Source: Puniceicoccales bacterium (lineage in GTDB: Bacteria > Verrucomicrobiota > Verrucomicrobiia > Opitutales > UBA953). From it: a stretch of 6,534 nucleotides of DNA. Below the pieces are notes generated by a model that worked only from the letters and a program-made list of their open reading frames with translations, was not told where the DNA came from and made no database searches. The stretch spans positions 1 to 6,534 of the forward strand of contig JAITIB010000085.1 in NCBI GenBank assembly GCA_031279675.1, read 5' to 3'. The translations under genes and the position numbers were made by a program. The stretch's first letter is position 1. Each line of letters starts with the position of its first letter. Below, one piece after another: positions 1 to 6,240 of this stretch.

Positions 1-183
1 AACGGCGGCAACGTCAGCAGCTTCATCCAGGACCTCGTCAAAAACACCCTCCCCCTCCACGAAGCGGGCAAAAGCGTCGGCCTCGACCTGCCCGCCATCC
101 TCGGCACCTACAAGGACGAGCCCGCCGCGCCCAAGGATGTCGATGCCCAGTCCCCCCCGAAGCCTCCCGTGCGCAACAAATAA
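1..183 (+). CDS. C-terminal end of a flotillin/SPFH-like protein (partial)
   Basis: The first 60 codons are open from base 1 to the TAA at 181-183; the start lies outside the window. The visible stretch (SSFIQDLVKN, then PLHEAGKSVGLDLPAILG) resembles the end of flotillin-type SPFH/band-7 membrane scaffold proteins, where a 'PLHE-AK--G--LP--LG' segment follows the coiled-coil region. After it comes a short Pro/Lys-rich hydrophilic tail (PPKPPVRNK). No domain core, membrane segment or catalytic residue can be seen, so the family call rests on this short tail alone. It is in the same direction and frame as trpF, 24 bp upstream of it, and the two may be co-transcribed. Confidence 0.5.
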   Translation, partial: NGGNVSSFIQDLVKNTLPLHEAGKSVGLDLPAILGTYKDEPAAPKDVDAQSPPKPPVRNK

Positions 184-207
184 CACAGTCGCCCTCGCGC
201 AAGAATT

Positions 208-888
208 GTGGACGCCCCTTACGCGGTCAAAGTTTGTGGAATTACCCGTGCCGCGGACGCCACCGCCGCCCTCCGTCAGGGCGTCGCCTTCATCGGAATA
301 AACCGTTGGCCATCCTCTCCCCGCTTTGTTCCCGAAGCACGACTCCCTTCCCTGCTCGACGTCATTCCTGCCGGACGCCGGGTTTGTGTGGACGTCCAGC
401 CCTTGCCCGCCGCACTCGAAAATGCCCGCGATGCTGGTTTTGACTGCTTTCAGATTCATTTTGACCCTGTCCCCCCTGACGCGCCCGAAGCCCTTGCCGC
501 ATGGGCGCGCATCCTCGGACGCCACCGCCTCTGGCTCGCCCCTCGTGTCGCTCCCGCGGACCCATGGCCTTGGTGGGTGCTTGATTATGCCGACACTTTT
601 TTATGCGACGGCTTCCATGCCGGCCAATTTGGCGGCACTGGGCGCGTCGCTGATTGGGCACGGTTCAGCGCCCTCAAGCGCGCGCACCCTCAAAAACGCT
701 GGTTGCTTGCCGGCGGTCTTGGTGCGGGCACCATCGAGGAAGCGGCCCTGACAACAGGCGCGGATTTTTTTGATCTCAACAGCGGCATCGAGGATGCGCC
801 CGGAATGAAGAACTCCGAAAAACTCGCCCGCGTCCTTGCTCTCCTGCACAAAATTAAACAGGCGCCCGTTCTCGCGGAAAAATTTTGA
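208..888 (+). CDS. trpF: Phosphoribosylanthranilate isomerase TrpF
   Basis: This 226-residue protein matches TrpF, the cytosolic TIM-barrel enzyme that converts N-(5'-phosphoribosyl)anthranilate to CdRP in tryptophan synthesis. Visible motifs in order: KVCGIT at 8-13 with the catalytic Cys10; SPRFV at 37-41; the QIH strand at 82-84; FLCD with the likely general acid Asp134; GGTG at 142-145 and AGG at 168-170 for phosphate binding; and NSGIED-PG-K at 191-201. GTG at 208 is the only reasonable start: the frame is closed by TAA 27 bp upstream and there is no alternative before the CGIT motif. Some residues differ from the usual family: QIHFD replaces the common QLHG-E, and NRW precedes SPR. No other trp genes are visible. 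Length is only slightly above the usual 200-210. Confidence 0.93.
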   Translation: MDAPYAVKVCGITRAADATAALRQGVAFIGINRWPSSPRFVPEARLPSLLDVIPAGRRVCVDVQPLPAALENARDAGFDCFQIHFDPVPPDAPEALAAWARILGRHRLWLAPRVAPADPWPWWVLDYADTFLCDGFHAGQFGGTGRVADWARFSALKRAHPQKRWLLAGGLGAGTIEEAALTTGADFFDLNSGIEDAPGMKNSEKLARVLALLHKIKQAPVLAEKF

Positions 889-895
889 AAAAACA

Positions 896-912
896 TGGCG
901 TTGCCGACGCCA
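896..912. promoter_or_regulatory. Inverted repeat TGGCGT-N5-ACGCCA between trpF and glnB
   Basis: Perfect 6-bp arms (896-901 and 907-912) enclose a 5-bp centre, 7 bp after the trpF stop and 12 bp before the candidate sigma-54 promoter. It could be a weak trpF terminator hairpin, although no T-run follows, or a 17-bp dyad recognised by a regulator. The dimensions match an NtrC-type dyad, but the bases do not match the TGCAC-N7-GTGCA consensus. Confidence 0.35.
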
Positions 913-924
913 CCTGAAGCACTT

Positions 925-940
925 TGGCCCGGCACTTGCT
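925..940 (+). promoter_or_regulatory. Candidate sigma-54 (-24/-12) promoter of glnB
   Basis: The sequence TGGCCCG-GCAC-TTGCT matches the RpoN consensus TGGCACG-N4-TTGCW with one mismatch and exact spacing, including the near-invariant GG and GC separated by 10 bp. It would start transcription near 951-952, leaving a leader of about 35 nt before the glnB ATG. Sigma-54 control of PII genes under nitrogen limitation is well established in other bacteria, so both position and biology agree. It remains a motif match only; no enhancer-binding site is recognised. Confidence 0.6.
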
Positions 941-986
941 AAAGAAATCACGTGTTCTTACAACCACCGTTAACCACCAACTAACA

Positions 987-1325
987 ATGAAACTCATCAT
1001 CGCCATCATTAAACCGTTCAAGCTCGAAGAAGTCAAAGCCGCCCTTGCCGACATCGGCATCGAGGGCATGACCGTGACCGAAGTCAAAGGCTTTGGCCGT
1101 CAAAAAGGCCACACCGAGATTTACCGCGGCAGCGAATATACCGTGGATTTCCTGCCCAAGGTGAAGCTTGAGATCGCCGTGGACAGCGCCGTGGCCGAAA
1201 AAGTCCTCGAAACCATCTCGACTGCCGCCCACACAGGGAAAATCGGTGACGGCAAGCTCTTTGTGCTCCCGCTTGAGAGTGTCGTGCGCATCCGCACGGG
1301 CGAACGCAACGGCGAGGCGCTTTGA
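987..1325 (+). CDS. glnB: Nitrogen regulatory protein PII
   Basis: A full-length 112-residue PII protein, the trimeric cytosolic sensor of ATP/ADP and 2-oxoglutarate that controls ammonium transport, glutamine synthetase and nitrogen gene expression. Seen directly: the N-terminal IIKPFK strand; VKGFGRQKGHTE with Gln39 (2-oxoglutarate/Mg site); the T-loop YRGSEYTVDFLPK at 46-58 with the uridylylation Tyr51 and Lys58; the B-loop TGKIGDGK at 83-90; and the C-loop RIRTGE at 101-106. The ATG at 987 gives the canonical MKL start; the TTG at 924 in the same frame would add 21 residues and lies across the promoter, so it is rejected. Asp54 in the T-loop is more GlnB-like than GlnK-like, but without an adjacent amtB the choice of name is soft. 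No Shine-Dalgarno sequence is evident. The gene probably ends at the hairpin at 1372-1401. Confidence 0.97.
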   Translation: MKLIIAIIKPFKLEEVKAALADIGIEGMTVTEVKGFGRQKGHTEIYRGSEYTVDFLPKVKLEIAVDSAVAEKVLETISTAAHTGKIGDGKLFVLPLESVVRIRTGERNGEAL

Positions 1326-1370
1326 TGTGACGAGCGCTGGATGGCCCGCCAGTTCATCCGTTTGGCTTCC

Positions 1371-1410
1371 AAAAACTTTCGGGAAAAATCCCGGAAGTTT
1401 TCGGCTTTTT
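1371..1410. terminator. Hairpin terminator between convergent glnB and pheT, probably bidirectional
   Basis: The arms AAAACTTTCGGG (1372-1383) and CCCGGAAGTTTT (1390-1401) pair over 12 bp with a single G-U wobble around a six-base AAAAAT loop. A T-run at 1406-1410 follows on the plus strand, which suits termination of glnB. Read on the minus strand, the stem ends directly in its own run of Ts, which suits termination of pheT coming the other way. It lies in the middle of the 96-bp gap between the two stop codons. Confidence 0.78.
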
Positions 1411-1421
1411 CCCCTCGGTCA

Positions 1422-3860
1422 TTAACGTCGTGTTTGGTAGCCGGGGGTTTTTTCGAGGAGGGCGATGGTTTTTTCGAAGGCTTTGTTCACTGCATCGTCC
1501 GTTAATGTTCTGTCGGGCGCGCGATAGGTGATTGAAAAGGCGAGGCTTTTTTTTCCTTCTGGCAGTCCTGTGCCGGTGTACACGTCGAAGCAGGTGACGC
1601 TTTCCAATGCAAATTCCTTGTCTGCCGCCTTCGTTGCGGCGCCGCGGACTTTGTCGAGGGCGTCCGCCGCCGGCAATGTCGCGTCCACGATCAGTGCAAT
1701 GTCTTTTGTCACTGGGGGGAAGGGCGACCATTCTTGGAAGCGTGCCCGCTTGGGTGTGTTGGCGAAGTTGTCCAGGGAGAGCAGGATTTCGCCGGCGACG
1801 AGGGTGTTTCGCACATCCCATTCCTGTGCGATTTTGGCATCCACGAGCCCGCAGGCGATTTCAGCCATTCCCGCCCTGTCTTTTGCCATTCCCGCGTGTC
1901 CGTTTTGCCAGAATGGCGCTTCGCCCGGGGGCGGTCCGTCTGGTTTGAACACCAATCGTTGCGGTACCACACCGGCGAGAGCCGCCACGTCGAGGGCGAG
2001 TTTTTTTGCGTAAAAGAAATCCGCCGGTTCGCGTTTTTTCCATGAGGGCGCCACTGGTTCGGAGAGTATTGCGAAGGCCACTGCGACGAGTTCGCGCAGC
2101 GCGCCTTCGTGGTTGGGGCGAAAGACACGTCCTGTTTCGAAGAGACGTCGTGGCTGGTTGTGCCCCGCAAGATTAAGCCTCAGCGCATTGAGCAATCCGG
2201 GTAGCAGCGACGGGCGCACATGCCCTTGGTCGCTCGTCAACGGATTGGCGAGGGCAAGCGCTTTTGCCATGTCCGCGCCATGAAAGCGAGCCACAGTCCG
2301 CCCGTCTGTGAGCGTGTAATTCCAGCATTCCGCAAACCCCTGCCCGGAGAGCAGTGCGTTGGCGCGCCGTGTGAATGCGGACACTGGCGCATCCGCGACC
2401 GGTTGCGTTGGCGCTGCCACTGCCGCCGCCTTGATGTCGTTTGTCCCATGGATGCGGACAAACTCCTCGACGAGGTCTATCGGGCGTTCCACGTCGGCCC
2501 GAAACGAGGGCACAGTGACACGCCACGGTGTGCGTTGCGTGTCCACGTCAAATCCGAGTCTGCGGAAGACATCGGACACTGTCGCGTCCTCCAGTGCGCA
2601 TCCGCAGCGCGTCCGCACAAATTCGCCCGAAATCTCAATCGTGCGCGCTCCCCGTGGCGGCGCGCCCGTCACGCGAGCCGGAGCGCAAACGCATCCGCCC
2701 GCGGTTTTCAAAATCAGCTCAATGGCCCGGCGCGCCGCAAAATCCACGCCAGCCGGGTCCGCGTCGCGCGCAAAGCGTTGCGAACTGTCGGTGCTCACGC
2801 TGATGCGCCGCGATGTCTTGCGCACCGTGCCCGGGGCAAACCATGCGGACTCCAGCACCACGTCCGCCGTATCCGCGCCAACGCCACAATCCGCCCCGCC
2901 CATGACGCCGGCGATGACGAGCGGTTTTTCCGCGTCCGCAATCACGCAATCGTCTTCTTCGAGAGCGACCGCCTTTCCGTCGAGCAGCGTGATTTTTTCC
3001 CCGGCGGTGGCGTTGCGAATCGTGAGGGCGCGCCCGGCGATCCGTGCCGCGTCAAACGCGTGCAACGGCTGTCCCGTCTCCAGCATCACCCAGTTTGTCA
3101 CATCCACCACATTGTTAATGGCGCGCAATCCCACCGCTTCCAAGTCGCGGCGCAACCACTCCGGGCTTGGCGCCACCCGGACCCCGCGCACGCTCCACGC
3201 AGTGTAATACGGGCATGTTCCCGAGGTCACCTCCACCGTCACCAGCCCGCCCTCCGTCCCTTGCGGCTGGACAGCGGGGGCGGGCATCTTCAATTCGCGG
3301 TTGAAAAACGCCGCCAGGTCGCGCGCCACGCCAATGTGCCCCAGCGCATCGCCACGGTTCGCCGTCACCGCGATTTCAATCACTGTGTCAGGCGGCGGGA
3401 AATGCGCGTTAATCGGCGAGCCCACCGGCAATTTCCGTTCTGTGAGGATGAGCAGCCCCTCATGGTTTTCGCCAAGGCCCAGCTCGCGCGCCGAGCACAT
3501 CATGCCGTGAGAATCCACCTCGCGCAGTCGCGACACCTTGATCTCGAATCCGCCCGGCAGCACCGCTCCCGGCAACGCCACCGGCACACAATCCCCCGCC
3601 TTGAAATTTTTCGCGCCACACACGATTTGGCGCGCCGCCGCCTCGCCCGTGTCCACTTGGCAAACGCTCAGTTTGTCTGCATTGGGGTGTTTCTCGAATG
3701 AAAGGATGCGCCCAACGACAACGTGCGGCATCGCCCCCAGACCCGCCGTGGACACGGACTCCACCTCAAGCCCGAGCATGGGCAGCGCGTCCGTGATTTG
3801 CGTGACGGAGAGATCGTCAAGTTTGACATAATTACCAAGCCATTGCAGGGAGACTTTCAT
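1422..3860 (-). CDS. pheT: Phenylalanine--tRNA ligase beta subunit
   Basis: An 812-residue protein, the usual length for bacterial PheT, which pairs with PheS as an alpha2-beta2 enzyme charging tRNA-Phe. Domains in order: the N-terminal region beginning MKVSLQWL-NYV; an EMAP/OB-type tRNA-binding domain at about 45-155 (HPNADKL at 58-64); the B3/B4 editing domain at about 205-385 with RAINNVVDVTN (246-256), QPLHAFD (264-270), IAGVMGG (316-322) and SSQRFARDAD (359-368); the B5 domain with VPSFR-DVERPIDLVEE (450-466); a synthetase-like core; and the C-terminal anticodon-binding FDX-ACB domain at about 711-812 (WSPFPPVTKDIALIV). The ATG at 3858-3860 gives the canonical MKVSL start; an in-frame extension of 36 residues upstream is of poor quality and is rejected. 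No pheS is adjacent, which is unusual because pheS-pheT is normally an operon. The gene diverges from clpP. Confidence 0.98.
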   Translation of the reverse strand: MKVSLQWLGNYVKLDDLSVTQITDALPMLGLEVESVSTAGLGAMPHVVVGRILSFEKHPNADKLSVCQVDTGEAAARQIVCGAKNFKAGDCVPVALPGAVLPGGFEIKVSRLREVDSHGMMCSARELGLGENHEGLLILTERKLPVGSPINAHFPPPDTVIEIAVTANRGDALGHIGVARDLAAFFNRELKMPAPAVQPQGTEGGLVTVEVTSGTCPYYTAWSVRGVRVAPSPEWLRRDLEAVGLRAINNVVDVTNWVMLETGQPLHAFDAARIAGRALTIRNATAGEKITLLDGKAVALEEDDCVIADAEKPLVIAGVMGGADCGVGADTADVVLESAWFAPGTVRKTSRRISVSTDSSQRFARDADPAGVDFAARRAIELILKTAGGCVCAPARVTGAPPRGARTIEISGEFVRTRCGCALEDATVSDVFRRLGFDVDTQRTPWRVTVPSFRADVERPIDLVEEFVRIHGTNDIKAAAVAAPTQPVADAPVSAFTRRANALLSGQGFAECWNYTLTDGRTVARFHGADMAKALALANPLTSDQGHVRPSLLPGLLNALRLNLAGHNQPRRLFETGRVFRPNHEGALRELVAVAFAILSEPVAPSWKKREPADFFYAKKLALDVAALAGVVPQRLVFKPDGPPPGEAPFWQNGHAGMAKDRAGMAEIACGLVDAKIAQEWDVRNTLVAGEILLSLDNFANTPKRARFQEWSPFPPVTKDIALIVDATLPAADALDKVRGAATKAADKEFALESVTCFDVYTGTGLPEGKKSLAFSITYRAPDRTLTDDAVNKAFEKTIALLEKTPGYQTRR

Positions 3861-3944
3861 GGAACGCGGCAGGAAAAGCTTTTTTTCCCCATGCTCAACC
3901 ACGGACTTGCCATGAGGCGCGGCGATGCCGGGCGCGGCACTTTC

Positions 3945-3967
3945 TGTTTGCGAAAACCGCGCAAACA
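3945..3967. promoter_or_regulatory. Inverted repeat in the pheT/clpP divergent promoter region
   Basis: TGTTTGCG (3945-3952) and CGCAAACA (3960-3967) form perfect 8-bp arms around a 7-bp centre, 26 bp before the clpP ATG and 84 bp before the pheT ATG. Its place in the only gap between the two divergent genes suggests an operator or a leader hairpin of clpP. It does not match the CIRCE or CtsR heat-shock operators. No convincing -35/-10 pair is visible in the 133-bp gap. Confidence 0.45.
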
Positions 3968-3993
3968 CAAACCTTGTCCCCCTTTTTTCAACA

Positions 3994-4593
3994 ATGAGCT
4001 ATATCATACCCAGTGTTGTGGAGCGCGATGCCCGTGGCGAACGTTCGTGGGACATCTACTCCCGCCTCCTCAAGGACCGCATCATATTCCTCGGCGCGCC
4101 CATCTACGACGAGGTCGCCAATGCCGTCATTGCCCAAATGCTCTTCCTGCAAATGGAAGACTCCAAAAAGGACATCCATCTCTACATCAACTCCCCCGGC
4201 GGAAGTGTCACCGCAGGCATGGCCATTTACGACACGATGAATTTTCTCCACTGCGAAATCGTCACCTACTGCGTCGGCATGTCCGCCAGCATGGCCACAG
4301 TGCTTCTTGCCGCCGGCGCCAAGGGCAAGCGCTACGCACTTCCCAACAGCCGCGTCATGATCCACCAACCCACTGGCGGCGCCACCGGGCAGACCTCCGA
4401 CATCTCCATCGCCGCCAAGGAAATCCTGCGCTGGCGCGACACCCTCAACACCGCCCTTGCGCGCCACAGCGGCAAGCCCCTCGAACAGGTGCAAAAAGAC
4501 TCCGACCGCGACTACTACATGAACGCGGAGGAGGCCCGCGCCTACGGCCTCGTTGACCACGTCATCCAAAGCAAACTTGGCAAAAACGCCTGA
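3994..4593 (+). CDS. clpP: ATP-dependent Clp protease proteolytic subunit
   Basis: A complete 199-residue ClpP, the serine peptidase that stacks as two heptameric rings and degrades substrates unfolded by ClpX or ClpA. The catalytic triad is intact: Ser98 in GMSASMA (95-101), His124 in MIHQP (122-126) and Asp173 in DRDYYM (171-176). The oxyanion and handle regions are also standard (INSPGGSVTAGMAIYD at 65-80; GQTSDISIAAKEI at 132-144). The ATG at 3994 gives the typical short N-terminus (MSYIIPSVVE) of a form with little or no propeptide; an upstream in-frame ATG at 3925 would add 23 unlikely residues. Only a C/T-rich stretch and CAACA precede the start, with no purine-rich ribosome site. It is followed by cysE after 55 bp and not by clpX, its usual partner. 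Confidence 0.98.
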   Translation: MSYIIPSVVERDARGERSWDIYSRLLKDRIIFLGAPIYDEVANAVIAQMLFLQMEDSKKDIHLYINSPGGSVTAGMAIYDTMNFLHCEIVTYCVGMSASMATVLLAAGAKGKRYALPNSRVMIHQPTGGATGQTSDISIAAKEILRWRDTLNTALARHSGKPLEQVQKDSDRDYYMNAEEARAYGLVDHVIQSKLGKNA

Positions 4594-4648
4594 CTGTTTC
4601 CCCCGCCCTTGCGCGCCAGCCAGCCACCCGCAGCACCGTCACAACCCC

Positions 4649-5455
4649 ATGGAATCCCCCCTCGCCGACGCCACCGCCACGCTTTGGGCCGAGCTGCGCC
4701 ATCACGCCGACGCCACCGCCACCCGCGAACCCGCCCTCGCGCACCACCTCGACCACACCATCCGCGCCCACTCCACGCTTGAGCACGCCCTTGCCCGCCA
4801 CCTCGCTGCCAAGCTCACCCGTCGCGGCGAAAACAGCGCCCGCCTCGGCGACACCTTCCTTGAGGCCATCACCGCCGACACAACGATCGTTCGCAAAATC
4901 CTTCACGACCTCCACGCCATCGTCACCCGAGACCCCGCCTGCGACACCCCCCTCACCCCCTTTCTCTGGTTCAAAGGCTTTCACGCCATCACCACGCACC
5001 GCCTCGCCCACTGGCTATGGGAGAGCGGACGCGAGCACTACGCACTCCACTTGCAAAGTCTCGCCTCGGAAACCTTTGCCGTGGACATTCACCCCGCCGC
5101 CCGCCTCGGGCAAGGCATCCTGCTCGACCACGCCACCGGATTTGTTGTCGGCGAAACCGCCGTCATCGACGACGACGTCTCCATCCTCCACGCCGTCACC
5201 CTTGGCGGCACCGGCAAGGACAAAGGCGACCGCCACCCCAAAGTCCGCCGCGGCGTGCTCATTGGCGCCGGCGCAAAAATCCTCGGCAACATCGAGATCG
5301 GCGAAGGCGCGAAGATCGGCGCAGGCAGCGTTGTCCTCCAGCCCGTCGCCCCGCACACAACCGTGGCCGGCGTCCCCGCCATCCTCGTTGGCCCCGCTCC
5401 CGGCGACGCCCCCGCCTTCGACATGGATCACAACATTTGGACCCCCGTGATCTGA
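4649..5455 (+). CDS. cysE: Serine O-acetyltransferase CysE
   Basis: A 268-residue enzyme that acetylates L-serine with acetyl-CoA, the first committed step of cysteine synthesis. An alpha-helical N-terminal half (about 1-140, with WFKGFHAITTHR-AHWLW at 107-124) is followed by a left-handed beta-helix of hexapeptide repeats: VDIHPAARLGQG, LLDHATG, VVGETAVI, VTLGGTGK, GDRHPKVR, and IGAGAKILGNIEIGEGAKIG. The likely catalytic pair is Asp146 and His161, spaced by 15 as in E. coli Asp143/His158. The protein ends in isoleucine (WTPVI); in the known CysE-CysK complex this terminal Ile enters the CysK active site, so that interaction may be kept. The ATG at 4649 is preferred; the 4553 start would overlap clpP by 41 bp and add 32 atypical residues. 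It shares direction with clpP and may be co-transcribed. No terminator is obvious after the stop. Confidence 0.96.
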   Translation: MESPLADATATLWAELRHHADATATREPALAHHLDHTIRAHSTLEHALARHLAAKLTRRGENSARLGDTFLEAITADTTIVRKILHDLHAIVTRDPACDTPLTPFLWFKGFHAITTHRLAHWLWESGREHYALHLQSLASETFAVDIHPAARLGQGILLDHATGFVVGETAVIDDDVSILHAVTLGGTGKDKGDRHPKVRRGVLIGAGAKILGNIEIGEGAKIGAGSVVLQPVAPHTTVAGVPAILVGPAPGDAPAFDMDHNIWTPVI

Positions 5456-5469
5456 TCAACCCAATCCCG

Positions 5470-5493
5470 CGCAAAGCCGCAAAGGCGCAAAGC
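5470..5493. repeat. Triple 8-bp tandem CGCAAAG motif
   Basis: CGCAAAG begins at 5470, 5478 and 5486, a strict 8-bp period, 15 bp after the cysE stop. Short runs of this type (GCAAAG / CTTTGC multiples) are, from memory, scattered between genes in many GC-rich environmental bacteria. Function is unknown. Confidence 0.7.
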
Positions 5494-5652
5494 GGACGCA
5501 ACCCAACGGAACGGCGACTTGAAGCGCCGCACAGCACCGCAAACAACCATTGTCCAAGCAATCGCAATCCGGTCATGAACGCATCAACTTCGCGCCCTCG
5601 CCTCTTCGCGAGAGATTCGCAACTTTGCGATAAATTCAACGGAAAATACTCT
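5494..5652. other. Non-coding stretch after cysE
   Basis: No credible gene is seen here. The only structure is a short perfect palindrome at 5617-5630 (TCGCAA-CT-TTGCGA). The ATG at 5575 opens a frame that runs through both repeat arrays to 6009; because it consists mainly of repeat translation, lacks a ribosome site and resembles no known protein, it is not called as a gene. Confidence 0.5.
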
Positions 5653-5878
5653 GGCGAAACCACCACGAACCCGTCCTTCCCCCTTCCCTCTATTGATAAA
5701 ACCGGCAACGACCCCTCCTTCCCCCATTCCAATGGCGATAAAACGGGCAACGACCCTGCTTTCCCCCCTCCAAATGGTAATGAAAGCAGTGGCAAACCCT
5801 TCTTCCTCCCTTCCAACGGCGATAAAACCAGCAACGGAACTCCGTTCCCCCCTTCATACGGCAATGTTCATAGCAATG
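5653..5878. repeat. 42-bp minisatellite, five units plus a partial
   Basis: Units begin at 5653, 5695, 5737, 5779 and 5821, with a partial at 5863: an exact 42-bp spacing. The best-conserved parts are GGC-GATAAAAC at the unit junction, GGCAACG, and a pyrimidine-rich block of the CCTCCTTCCCCC type. Copies are clearly diverged, so the array is not very young. Because 42 is a multiple of 3, the array stays open in frame on both strands and gives 14-residue peptide repeats (plus strand about DPSFPPSNGDKTGN), but no gene context supports translation. It directly precedes the 41-bp palindromic array. Confidence 0.93.
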
Positions 5879-5890
5879 AATTCCGAAAAC

Positions 5891-6240
5891 CACTTGCTCC
5901 AAAAGAGCAAGTGATCCCCAAGACAAAAACAAACCTGCTCGCCGCGAGCAAGTCCGAAAAATATTTTGACGCCACTTGCTCGCTACGAGCAAGTTCAAAA
6001 AAATTCTGAGACATATTTGCTCGCGCCGAGCAAGTATGAAAAAATTTTATGACATACTTGCTCGCAAAGAGCAACAAATATTCAATTTTAGGACACACTT
6101 GCTCGCGCCGAGCAAGTCTGAAAAATTTTTGGGACCTATTTGCTCGCAAAGAGCAGGTAATACACAACTCAAAACCTTACTTGCTCGCCACGAGCAAGTA
6201 GGACACAACTCAGAATGCAACTTGCTCGTTCCGAGCAAGT
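5891..6240. repeat. 41-bp periodic array of nine palindromes (ACTTGCTCG-N3-CGAGCAAGT)
   Basis: Nine 21-bp palindromes lie at 5892-5912, 5933-5953, 5974-5994, 6015-6035, 6056-6076, 6097-6117, 6138-6158, 6179-6199 and 6220-6240; every centre is exactly 41 bp from the next (5902 to 6230). Four copies (third, sixth, eighth, ninth) have perfect 9-bp arms; the others differ at one to three arm positions. The three central bases vary freely (CCG, CTA, CGC, CAA, CCA, TTC). The 20-bp segments between palindromes are A/T-rich and resemble one another loosely (about C-TGAAAAA-TTTT-GGAC-T), so they are diverged repeat units and not unrelated spacers. Each unit could form a hairpin or bind a dimeric protein. 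The A/T content of the intervals contrasts with the surrounding GC-rich genes. No cas gene is present. Confidence 0.96.

Noticed and set aside
924..986. TTG start extending the PII protein by 21 residues
   Set aside because: It overlaps the sigma-54 motif, and PII proteins start at MKL as at 987.
2220..3701. Plus-strand open frame of 493 codons opposite pheT
   Set aside because: It is Arg/His-rich antisense of a clear pheT gene, typical of shadow frames in GC-rich DNA.
3988..4569. Minus-strand open frame of 193 codons opposite clpP
   Set aside because: It is antisense to an intact clpP with a complete catalytic triad; the Val/Gly/Asp-rich composition is an artefact.
5259..5864. Minus-strand open frame of 201 codons
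   Set aside because: Its 3' half is antisense to cysE and its 5' half is the repeat array; the Gly/Leu/Pro repeat peptide is a by-product of the 42-bp period.
5575..6009. Plus-strand open frame of about 144 codons with 14-residue repeats
   Set aside because: It is made mostly of translated repeats and runs from one array into the other; no ribosome site, known domain or sensible start supports it.
5891..6240. CRISPR array
   Set aside because: Spacing is regular, but the repeats are short perfect dyads with variable centres, the 20-bp intervals resemble one another, and there are no cas genes or leader.
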